This document shows positions 15,320-22,624 of a stretch of DNA of 50,883 bases, piece after piece. The notes under the pieces were generated by a model that saw only the letters and a list, made by a program, of their open reading frames with translations, made no database searches and was not told the DNA's origin. This stretch comes from CAYMUC01 sp964393535. Lineage in GTDB: Bacteria; Actinomycetota; Acidimicrobiia; Acidimicrobiales; Ilumatobacteraceae. Both the position numbers and the translations under genes were made by a program. The stretch is from the NCBI GenBank assembly GCA_964393535.1, contig CAYMUC010000008.1, forward strand, positions 1 to 50,883, read 5' to 3'. Numbering within the stretch: the first letter of the stretch is position 1; each line of letters starts with the position of its first letter.

Positions 15320-15816
15320 GTCCACGGTCAAGAGGGGGAGGGGCTACCCCTGCCCTCGTAGCGTTGGCGCGAGCCGGCGTGCAGACGATCGTGCACGAAT
15401 TCGTGATTGACGACAGCCACGACGAACTCGGCTACGGCCGTGCTGCCGCGAAGGCACTCGGGTTCGCCGACGACATCGTGTTCAAGACACTTTTGGCCAG
15501 GGTCGACGAGTCGCCGGCAGTTGCCGTCGTGCCCGTTGCGGGCAGTCTCTCGCTGAAGGACTTCGCTGCGGCCTTGGGCGGCAAGCGCGCCCAGATGCTC
15601 GACACCGCGACAGCACAACGCCTCACTGGCTACGTGGTCGGGGGTATCAGTCCCTTCGGTCAGAAGCGCGCGTTACCCACGGTTCTCGACGACAGCGCGA
15701 TGCTGCACCAGACCATCCTCGTGAGCGGCGGTCGGCGAGGCCTCGACGTGGAGATCTCACCGACCGCACTCATCGAAGTACTGAATGCTGTCGTGGCGCC
15801 CATCCGCGGAGGATGA
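15316..15816 (+). CDS. ybaK: Cys-tRNA(Pro) deacylase, YbaK/EbsC type
   Basis: The 166-residue protein is a YbaK-fold editing domain: GRAAAKALGFADDIVFKTLLA, then AVAVVPVAGSLSLKDFAAALGGKRAQM, GYVVGGISPFGQKRALPTVLD and the SGGRRGLDVEISP segment. YbaK removes cysteine wrongly attached to tRNA-Pro. The ATG overlaps the stop of the PNPOx-like gene. It ends 14 bases from the convergent cold-shock gene. Confidence 0.9.
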   Translation: MSPRSRGGGATPALVALARAGVQTIVHEFVIDDSHDELGYGRAAAKALGFADDIVFKTLLARVDESPAVAVVPVAGSLSLKDFAAALGGKRAQMLDTATAQRLTGYVVGGISPFGQKRALPTVLDDSAMLHQTILVSGGRRGLDVEISPTALIEVLNAVVAPIRGG

Positions 15817-15830
15817 GCGAACCGGCGTCG

Positions 15831-16031
15831 TCAGACGACGCGGACGTTCTGGGCTTCGAGGCCCTTGCGGCCTTCGCCGAGTTCGTACTCGACGGTCTGG
15901 CCCTCTTCCAGCGAGCGGTAGCCACTCCCCGAAATGTTGCTGAAGTGAACGAAGACGTCCGAGTCGCCCTCGCGGGAGATGAACCCGAAACCCTTCTGGG
16001 CATTGAAGAACTTGACTGTGCCGGTAGGCAT
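15831..16031 (-). CDS. cspA: Cold-shock-domain protein, CspA family
   Basis: The 66-residue protein is a single cold-shock domain with both RNA-binding motifs, KGFGFIS (RNP1) and VFVHFS (RNP2). It binds single-stranded RNA or DNA and melts secondary structure. AAGGA lies about 15 bases upstream of the ATG, an imperfect site, and the leader carries a hairpin (16056-16070). The mRNA leader may be structured as in other csp genes. Confidence 0.95.
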   Translation of the reverse strand: MPTGTVKFFNAQKGFGFISREGDSDVFVHFSNISGSGYRSLEEGQTVEYELGEGRKGLEAQNVRVV

Positions 16032-16055
16032 GATGGCTGTGCTGCTTTCCTTCGT

Positions 16056-16070
16056 GTCGCAACCTGCGAC
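16056..16070 (-). promoter_or_regulatory. Short hairpin in the presumed cspA leader
   Basis: GTCGCA-ACC-TGCGAC on the plus strand is a perfect 6-bp stem with a 3-base loop. It would lie 24 to 39 bases upstream of the cspA start codon in the transcript. Cold-shock gene leaders are known for regulatory structure, but no experiment or conserved csp box supports this one. The transcript start was not located. Confidence 0.35.
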
Positions 16071-16103
16071 GTTGATTGGGCGAGACGGTACAGGATGAAA
16101 TGG

Positions 16104-16952
16104 TCACCTGGATACGAGAGCGTGGATCTCGTGGACCTCGAGGGGAGCCGTCGTTGAGGACACAAGGGGTTCGAGGGTTCCTGAAGAGCCACTGTTGGAC
16201 CACCACGAGGTGTGCCACACGATGCTCAGCGTTGCTGCGAACGAAGGCCTCGACCCAGACGTGGTAGGCCGACGGACGGTGGCGCTACAGGCACTCCAAG
16301 CGTGATCACCATCACGAGGTGACCAGGGTGTGCCCGGACCGACGCAGGTGACGGGTCCGTCTCCGAGTGGCCCGTCCCCAGGGTCGAATCGGAGCGAAAC
16401 GGGAACGGCTCGTGCTGTGGCCCACATCACGCCATTGTCAGTGAGCACCCATGCGGTCGCCTCCACGCTTTGCCACACGTCCTGGGCAGTCCAGAACCAC
16501 AGGGGTGCGTTGACCACCGCGCGGTCGAGTGCCGGTGCGGTCAACAGCGGCGGAGCGGGCACTAGGCGGCGGACTTCGGCGGCGGCCTGGACAGCGAGCT
16601 CCGAGGGGGTCAACTCTGGAATCCAGACAAGGTCGTCGGAATCCTCGCAGCGGCGCTCGTAGAGCCAGTATCTCTGGCCGTCGAGCACTTTGGAGACCTC
16701 GCCCCCGTGGCCGAGGTGAGCGTCGTACGGGTTCGCTCGGCGCCATGTGCAGACCCCCGATCCCGACGCCCCGTCGGCCGGTGGCGTGCCGAACGACACG
16801 CCGGCCACGACCCCGCCAGGGATGGTGCCACCTGACGCAGCCTGAGGAAGGGTTGCGGTCGCACCGATCGCGAGAGCGAGTGCGGCCATCACGAGCACCA
16901 TGTGGATCGTCCGTGTGCGAGATGTGTGATGTTCCTGTCGGTCACACGCCAC
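16104..16952 (-). CDS. Secreted protein of unknown function
   Basis: I do not recognise a family. The roughly 282 residues start with a basic segment (RTRT) followed by a hydrophobic stretch MVLVMAALALAIGATATL and ALPQAAS-like cleavage residues, so it is exported. The body is rich in Trp and has several Cys (CTWRR, YERRCEDS, VTCVGPGTPW, WSACSATV) that may form disulfides. ATG 16901 would lack the basic n-region, so GTG 16952, preceded by AGAGGGGG, is preferred; ATG 16979 is also possible. The 5' part overlaps the end of the upstream lipoprotein gene, and both are Trp/Asp-rich exported proteins, perhaps one operon. Confidence 0.6.
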   Translation of the reverse strand: MACDRQEHHTSRTRTIHMVLVMAALALAIGATATLPQAASGGTIPGGVVAGVSFGTPPADGASGSGVCTWRRANPYDAHLGHGGEVSKVLDGQRYWLYERRCEDSDDLVWIPELTPSELAVQAAAEVRRLVPAPPLLTAPALDRAVVNAPLWFWTAQDVWQSVEATAWVLTDNGVMWATARAVPVSLRFDPGDGPLGDGPVTCVGPGTPWSPRDGDHAWSACSATVRRPTTSGSRPSFAATLSIVWHTSWWSNSGSSGTLEPLVSSTTAPLEVHEIHALVSR

Positions 16953-17461
16953 GCCCCCTCTATGGACCGTAACGTCCATGACTCGGCGAGGGTGTGTTCA
17001 GATTCGTCGACGATCACGGCTTGACCTGCTATCGAGTCGGCGTCCACGAGAACGAGGTCGTCGACCCAGCACCACTCCACTGACCCAGACGTGTCGGCTG
17101 ACCAAGAACGCAGGATCCGACGAGTTGGGGGGAGGAATGGAGGACGGGCCTCGAGGCCGTGCGACCGACGCTCAGCGATGAGAGCGGTCAACTCCTCGAA
17201 CGCAGCCGAGTCGGGGGCGGCGATGGTGGAGGGTTCGCAGGCCTTCGGTTGCACCAGGCATGCGACCAGTCGATCGTGAAGCGTCCAGACGACCTCGTCG
17301 CTGAGCGGCGGTGTGCTCCCTGTGGAAGCGTTACTCCAGACGATGGGGGTGCTGGACCCGGACGAGTCGTCGACCGACACCTCTGGGCTGTGTTCTCCAC
17401 GGCAGCCGCCAACAGTGGCGCCCATGGTCAGAAGGCCGGCGAGAGCAACCCGTGATCTCAT
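16889..17461 (-). CDS. Predicted lipoprotein of unknown function
   Basis: The 190 residues start MRSRVALAGLLTMGATVGGC, a textbook signal peptide with lipobox VGGC (Cys20). A Ser/Thr/Asp linker follows, and then a domain that includes VVWTLHDRLVACLVQPKAC and a C-terminal beta segment (GQAVIVDESEHTLAESWTLRSIEGAWRVTDRNI) that resembles the NTF2-like or DUF-type domains of actinobacterial lipoproteins. I cannot assign a function. The frame continues upstream of 17461 but without signal-peptide character. It overlaps the downstream secreted protein. Confidence 0.7.
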   Translation of the reverse strand: MRSRVALAGLLTMGATVGGCRGEHSPEVSVDDSSGSSTPIVWSNASTGSTPPLSDEVVWTLHDRLVACLVQPKACEPSTIAAPDSAAFEELTALIAERRSHGLEARPPFLPPTRRILRSWSADTSGSVEWCWVDDLVLVDADSIAGQAVIVDESEHTLAESWTLRSIEGAWRVTDRNITHLAHGRSTWCS

Positions 17462-17599
17462 GCGGGGAATGAGGGCATGGGAGACCGAGGAGCGGCAGTG
17501 ATCCGGAGCGTTGCTGCCCCAGACCCTCCGATAGTATGACTCGGCCGTGGGCCGGGCGCCCGAGCCGTTCTGGAGTCGACAGACCGCGGCGTGGACCGG

Positions 17600-19798
17600 A
17601 TGACGCAGCATCACCCAGATCTCGCAGATGAGCAGGCCTACATCGATCATGCCTACGCCTGCCTGGAACGGTCTCGTCTGGACGCATGGAAACTTCGGGA
17701 ACTGAGCGAAGCCGGACTCGGAGGAACCTTTCAGGCTCGCTATGAGCGAGACGTTTTCGACGAAGCCCTCGTGAACCGCCTGGTGCAACTGGACCTCGGT
17801 GATGCGGCGTTGGTGTTCGGCCGAATCGATCGGCATGCCGAGGGTCCCGAGGCCATCGAGAGTTTCCATATCGGCCGCCTAGCGGTGGCCGACGAACAGC
17901 GTGAACCGGTGGTGGTGGACTGGCGAGCACCGGTGGCTGAGCCCTTCTACCGGGCCACGGGTCGCGATCCGATGGGCTTGGCCCGAAGGCGTCACTTCGT
18001 CGTGAACGGCCGACGCCTCGAAGGTCTGGAGGACGAGCTCTTCGGCGAGGGACACCTCGGCATCGGGCATGACGAGGGTCTCGAGGGATTGAGCGGCGGA
18101 GTCGTCGAGCAATCAGGTACGGGGCTACGCGGCTACAGCACCCTGCTCGCCGCCATCGAGCGTGGTCGTACCGGACAACTCGGGGACATCGTGGCCACTA
18201 TCCAGGCCGAGCAGGACGAGATCATCCGGTCCTCGCCTCACGGAGTGCTCATCGTCCAGGGTGGTCCGGGTACGGGCAAGACGGTGGTGGCGCTTCACCG
18301 TGCCGCCTACTTGCTGTACACCCATCGATTCCCCTTGGAGGATCAAGGCGTCCTCGTCATCGGACCCAACCGGGTTTTCCTCAGGTACATCGAGCGCGTG
18401 TTGCCATCGTTGGGTGAGGCCGGGGTGGAGCAGGTGACGTTGAGCGACCTCGTACCGGGAGTGGAGCGGGGCGGCCGAGACCATGCTGCTGCGGCTCGGG
18501 TCAAAGGAGATGCTCGGATGGCGGTGGTCATCGCCAAGGCGGTTCGGGATCGCCAGCGACCGCTCCGCGAGGATCTCGTCGTGCCGTTCCGCACCGGGTT
18601 CGTGCGACTCAGGGTCGGGGAGAGCCAGCACATCGTCAAATCGGCTCGTCGGCGGTACCGGAGACACAACGCAGCCCGTCGCTTCGTGGAGAACGAGGTC
18701 TATGCAGCCTTCGCTGCGACCTGGCGCGACGGTTCCATCGATCCGGCCGAGGTCCGCGAGGCGGTGCGGAGCCTTCCCGAGGTTCGGGCTGCTTTGGAGC
18801 GCATGTGGCCGGTGCTGACTCCGGCGGAGTTGCTGCACGATCTCTTCGGGTCTCGGGCACTGCTCAAGTTGGCGGCCGAGGGCACCCTCGACGAGCGCGA
18901 GTGGGCGTCACTTCACCGGGCACGCACCGACGAGGTGTCGCAGGTTCGATGGAGCGAAGCCGACCTTCCACTTCTCGACGAGGCGCGATCGGTGCTGGGC
19001 CCGAAACCCGCCAGGGGGGGCAAGATCGAAGAGGCCGATGAGATCCGTACCTACGGGCACTTGGTCATCGACGAGGTCCAAGACCTCACCCCGATGCAGT
19101 TGCGTATGGCCGGACGTCGATCTCTCAGCGGTGCGATGACGTTGGTGGGCGATCTCGCCCAGGCGACAGGAGCCCTGGCCCCCCAGTCCTGGGACGATGT
19201 GCTCGCGCACCTGCCTGATCACCGCCCTCCCCGGGTGATCGGCCTCTCCGTGGGCTATCGCATCCCCGAGCAGATCATGCGCCTTGCCGACCGGGTGATG
19301 GAGGTGGCTGCGCCCGGGCTGAGGGCTCCCCGGGCTGTGCGCCGTGGCGATGTGCCACCACAGGTGGTGCCTGTCGACCAGGATCGCCTCGGCCGAACGG
19401 TTGCCCAGTGGACACAACAACTGGCTGATGAACTCGAGGGTGGCAACGTCGCCGTGGTCTGCCCCGACGATCTCGTCGATCGGGTGTCGGACGCCCTCAC
19501 ATCCGCAGGTGTCGAACACGGGCGAGCCACCCGCACCGCCTTGGACACTGGCATCACCGTGGTGCCAGTTGGCCTGGTCAAGGGTCTGGAACTCGACGGC
19601 ACGGTGGTGGTCGAGCCGACACGAATCGTCTCCGCCCAACCGCAGGGCCTGCGCGCCCTGTACGTGGCGTTGACCCGGGCCACGCAGCGACTCGTCGTGG
19701 TTCACGCCGAACCCTTACCCGCCGCCATGGTCGGCGACGGCAACGCTGATCAGGAGTCGTTGGACAACGCCGCGATCAGTGGGGTCATGAACGCATAG
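17600..19798 (+). CDS. HelD-like RNA polymerase recycling ATPase (UvrD/Rep superfamily)
   Basis: The 732-residue protein has the HelD layout: an N-terminal helical region (1-90, AYIDHAYACLERSRLDAW), a first beta-rich segment with IGRLAVADEQREPVVVDWRAPVAEPFYRATG, and a split SF1 motor. Walker A is GGPGTGKT at 221-228, followed by VVALHRAAYLLYTHRFPLEDQGVLVIGPN. The Walker B region is VIDEVQDLTPMQLRM, and motif VI residues lie near ALYVALTRATQRL at the C-terminus. HelD binds RNA polymerase and releases stalled polymerase from nucleic acid. ATG 17600 is preferred over GTG 17591. The end overlaps a convergent lipoprotein gene by 49 bases. Confidence 0.88.
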   Translation: MTQHHPDLADEQAYIDHAYACLERSRLDAWKLRELSEAGLGGTFQARYERDVFDEALVNRLVQLDLGDAALVFGRIDRHAEGPEAIESFHIGRLAVADEQREPVVVDWRAPVAEPFYRATGRDPMGLARRRHFVVNGRRLEGLEDELFGEGHLGIGHDEGLEGLSGGVVEQSGTGLRGYSTLLAAIERGRTGQLGDIVATIQAEQDEIIRSSPHGVLIVQGGPGTGKTVVALHRAAYLLYTHRFPLEDQGVLVIGPNRVFLRYIERVLPSLGEAGVEQVTLSDLVPGVERGGRDHAAAARVKGDARMAVVIAKAVRDRQRPLREDLVVPFRTGFVRLRVGESQHIVKSARRRYRRHNAARRFVENEVYAAFAATWRDGSIDPAEVREAVRSLPEVRAALERMWPVLTPAELLHDLFGSRALLKLAAEGTLDEREWASLHRARTDEVSQVRWSEADLPLLDEARSVLGPKPARGGKIEEADEIRTYGHLVIDEVQDLTPMQLRMAGRRSLSGAMTLVGDLAQATGALAPQSWDDVLAHLPDHRPPRVIGLSVGYRIPEQIMRLADRVMEVAAPGLRAPRAVRRGDVPPQVVPVDQDRLGRTVAQWTQQLADELEGGNVAVVCPDDLVDRVSDALTSAGVEHGRATRTALDTGITVVPVGLVKGLELDGTVVVEPTRIVSAQPQGLRALYVALTRATQRLVVVHAEPLPAAMVGDGNADQESLDNAAISGVMNA

Positions 19799-20190
19799 GC
19801 CTTGTCGGCTTCGGCGGGGCGGCGCCGCTCCACCGCCAGACGACACAGTGCCATCATGCGCTCGAAGTCTTCCACCAGATTCGGGTGGTCCGCCTTCACG
19901 GCGGGGCGGACGCGTTCCCACAAGGACTCGATCTGGGTCAACTGGGCGAAGGCACGCTCGCCTCCCGTCTCGACCACGATCTCGGACAACTGGCCGACGT
20001 TGTCATGAAGAGCGGCGAGGATCTCAGTGGTACCGGTCGGCACAGTCGTCGTGGCGACGGTGACCGGGGCTGACGACGAGGTGCTGGAGTCGGTCGAGTC
20101 CACCACGGTGGTCGCACAGGCTCCGAGACCGAGGATCGCCACCACGCACGACGCCACGGTCGAGACCTTGACCGAACGAATCGGACCCAT
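19750..20190 (-). CDS. Predicted lipoprotein of unknown function
   Basis: The 146-residue protein has a signal peptide and a clear lipobox LGAC (Cys25), followed by a low-complexity Thr/Ser/Val linker (30-55) and a helical C-terminal domain (ILAALHDNVGQLSEIVVETGGERAFAQLTQIESLWERVRP). It should sit on the outer face of the membrane. It lies 7 bases downstream of the DtxR-family regulator on the same strand, so metal-linked function is possible, but nothing in its sequence shows a metal site. Confidence 0.75.
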   Translation of the reverse strand: MGPIRSVKVSTVASCVVAILGLGACATTVVDSTDSSTSSSAPVTVATTTVPTGTTEILAALHDNVGQLSEIVVETGGERAFAQLTQIESLWERVRPAVKADHPNLVEDFERMMALCRLAVERRRPAEADKAYAFMTPLIAALSNDS

Positions 20191-20197
20191 CAGGACC

Positions 20198-20857
20198 TCA
20201 CGTTGTCACGAGGATGCGGGAACTGGCGAAGACTCCCACCCCGATGCTTCTACCATCGATGTTCACCGTGACGGTGCCGTCGGGAGAAGCCGCCACGACG
20301 GTGCCCCGCCGACCCGGTTGGATGGCCGAGGTTTCGAGGAAGTCGAGCAACCCCGGGGCAAATTCGAGTTCCTCGGGTATGCGAGCCACCGTGAATCCGT
20401 CTCCCACGGCGACATTTCCGAGGGCGTGCATGTCGGGTGCTTCGTAACCCGAGCCCGGGATCGGATTCCCGTGGGGGCAGGTGGTCGGCTCACCGAGGAG
20501 TCGGACCATCGCTGCCTCGACGCTGTCCGAGATGACGTGCTCCCAGCGCCCGGCCTCGTGGTGGGCCTCGGCCCATGACAGTCCGAGGATATCGGTGAGG
20601 AAGCGCTCGGCCAGTCGGTGACGACGCACGACGCTCATGGCGAGTCTCATCCCAGCCGCGGTCAACCGGATGCTGTCCCCGTCGTGGATCAAACCTTCAT
20701 CGCGAAGCCGCTTCACCATGGCCGACACCGAGGGCCGGGTGACCTGGAGTCGCTCGGCGATCCGAGCCTGGATCACATCGACATCGTCTTCCTGCAGTTC
20801 GAAGATGCACTCGCAGTACTCCTCGAGCGCCGGGTGTCGTTCTCCGGAGGCAGGCAT
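20198..20857 (-). CDS. DtxR/IdeR/MntR-family metalloregulator with variant metal site
   Basis: The 219-residue protein has the DtxR order: winged helix (10-70, VIQARIAERLQVTRPSVSAMVKRL), dimerisation and metal-binding helices (RRHRLAERFLTDILGL, then HHEAGRWEHVISDSVEAAM), a CPHGNPIPG strand, and an SH3-like domain near the C-terminus. Compared by eye with IdeR and MntR, His80, Glu84, His99, Glu106 and His107 match known ligands, and Glu13/Glu16 match the MntR positions. However, the residue equivalent to IdeR Cys102 and MntR Glu99 is Gly103. It is probably an iron or manganese repressor with altered metal selectivity. It starts 9 bases after the SF2 helicase gene. Confidence 0.88.
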   Translation of the reverse strand: MPASGERHPALEEYCECIFELQEDDVDVIQARIAERLQVTRPSVSAMVKRLRDEGLIHDGDSIRLTAAGMRLAMSVVRRHRLAERFLTDILGLSWAEAHHEAGRWEHVISDSVEAAMVRLLGEPTTCPHGNPIPGSGYEAPDMHALGNVAVGDGFTVARIPEELEFAPGLLDFLETSAIQPGRRGTVVAASPDGTVTVNIDGRSIGVGVFASSRILVTT

Positions 20858-20866
20858 GGTCTCAGG

Positions 20867-22534
20867 CTATCTGCGGGTACCTCGACCGCTGCGACGCAGC
20901 CGCTCCAACCATGTCTCGGCCTGACGACGGCGTCGCTCCAGTTGGTCGACCGTCGCTATGGGCACCGACGTCACACCGCTCAGTCGGTTCAGTTCGGCGT
21001 GCACCCGCGCGTGCCCCCACCCCGACAGGTCAACCAGGCGCTGGGCGAGTTCGGCGTTGGCAGCCCGGAGTTCGTCTTTCACCTCGGCCACGCTGCGACG
21101 TCCCCACGGTGCAGGGCCTGCTTCGGTGGGGACCTCGGGAAGTTCCAGAGTGAGGGCCGGGTCGTCGTCCAGACTTGGTTCAGGGATCTCTGGGTCGTCG
21201 TCGAAGCGAACACCCTGTGGAGTGACGCCGTGTACCTCCACACCGGTGGCCACCGATGACAGCACGGCGAACAACGACAACTGCTCCGCAGGTTCCTCCG
21301 CCGACTCCTCGAACTGCTCCGGTTCGTCCAGCGGCGCTGCGTCGAGATCATCGGGTTCGGGGGGGCGCAACACGTGGCGACGCACTTCGGCGATCTGGAA
21401 TGCGTGGGCCCTCAGACGCGGATCGTCGGGAAGGTAGACGTACGCCTTCTGTGAGCGGCGACCCGGTTGCCACCTCACGAATCGGCCGACCGCCTGGCGG
21501 AAGAACAACTCGGTGGAGGTGTTGGTGGCGTAGACGCCTACCCGCAGTCGCGGTACGTCCACACCCTCCGACACCATGCGAACAGCGACCAACCATGGTG
21601 CGTCGCTGTCGGCGAAGGCGTTCAACTTTTTCGAGGCCTGTGGGTCCTCGCTCACCACCACCTGGCAAGGTGCCCTGAGACGGTGATCGATGAGGCGGGC
21701 GATGCCGTGGGCGTGTTCCTGGTCGGTGGCGATCACCAGTCCACCGGCATCGGGATGGTCACGCCGAATCGTCATCAACTTCTCATGTGCCTGTGCCATC
21801 ACCGATGGCAGCCATTCGCCGTCCAGGCTCAGCGCTGTCCGTAGTCGTTGCGCCGCACCACTGCGGTCGAGTTCGTCCTGAAAGGTCGCCGACCTCAGCG
21901 TCCCGTCCGGAGCACTCCACTCCATCACGCCGTCGATACGGGGGAAGTACACAGGTCGGACCACCCCGCCGTCGCGGAGAGCGTCGGCGTAGCCGTATTC
22001 GTGATCGGCAACCGCTTCCTGGTCGTCATACCTCACGAACGGGATGGCAGCGGTGTCGCTGCGAAAGGGCGTGCCCGACAGGCACAACCGCTTCGCGGCG
22101 GTAGCGAACGCGTGGCGCACGGCATCGCCCCATGCCCGCTCGTCGCCGGCGTGGTGCACCTCGTCCAAGATCACCATGGCGTCCACGGCCAACCCTCGAA
22201 GTTGTTTGGCGGCATCTCCGGTGGCCACCTGTTGATAGGTGGTCACCAGGCCGTGGACATCACGGGCGAGACCCTGGCCGGGCGACCACTCGGGATCCAA
22301 TTCGAGACCCAGGCGGTGTGCGGCACGGGTCCACTGCACTTTGAGGTGACTGGTAGGCGCCACCACGATCAGACGGCACCGTTGCTGTGCAAGGACCCAC
22401 CTGGCGCAACTCAGCGCAAAGGTGGTCTTGCCCGCTCCCGGCGTGGCGACGGCGAGGAACGAGTCATTCGTCGAGGCCGTGAACTGGTCGAACGCTTTTC
22501 GCTGCCAAGGACGGAGTCTCAACGTAGCTGCCAT
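20867..22534 (-). CDS. SF2 DEAD/DEAH helicase, XPB/SSL2-like
   Basis: The 555-residue helicase has Walker A ATPGAGKTT at 30-38, DEVHH at 124-128 (motif II), SGTPFRSD (motif III) and the second RecA domain with GLVIATDQEHAHGIARLI, MVSEGVDVPRL and QAVGRFVRW (motif VI). It lacks a full XPB N-terminal damage-recognition domain. The C-terminal 170 residues are charged and acidic (EEPAEQLSLFAVLSS, then a helical tail of NAELAQRLVDLSGW). ATG 22534 begins directly before the conserved LRPWQRKAF. It is divergent from lhr, with 90 bases between them, and upstream of the DtxR-family gene on the same strand. Confidence 0.88.
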   Translation of the reverse strand: MAATLRLRPWQRKAFDQFTASTNDSFLAVATPGAGKTTFALSCARWVLAQQRCRLIVVAPTSHLKVQWTRAAHRLGLELDPEWSPGQGLARDVHGLVTTYQQVATGDAAKQLRGLAVDAMVILDEVHHAGDERAWGDAVRHAFATAAKRLCLSGTPFRSDTAAIPFVRYDDQEAVADHEYGYADALRDGGVVRPVYFPRIDGVMEWSAPDGTLRSATFQDELDRSGAAQRLRTALSLDGEWLPSVMAQAHEKLMTIRRDHPDAGGLVIATDQEHAHGIARLIDHRLRAPCQVVVSEDPQASKKLNAFADSDAPWLVAVRMVSEGVDVPRLRVGVYATNTSTELFFRQAVGRFVRWQPGRRSQKAYVYLPDDPRLRAHAFQIAEVRRHVLRPPEPDDLDAAPLDEPEQFEESAEEPAEQLSLFAVLSSVATGVEVHGVTPQGVRFDDDPEIPEPSLDDDPALTLELPEVPTEAGPAPWGRRSVAEVKDELRAANAELAQRLVDLSGWGHARVHAELNRLSGVTSVPIATVDQLERRRRQAETWLERLRRSGRGTRR

Positions 22535-22624
22535 GGCGATGGATGAGTCTGCCCCCCAGGGTGACACCCCCCAACCTGTGGGCTCGACCTGGCCTGCCAC
22601 ACCCCCTCGCTAGCCTGCCCGTCC

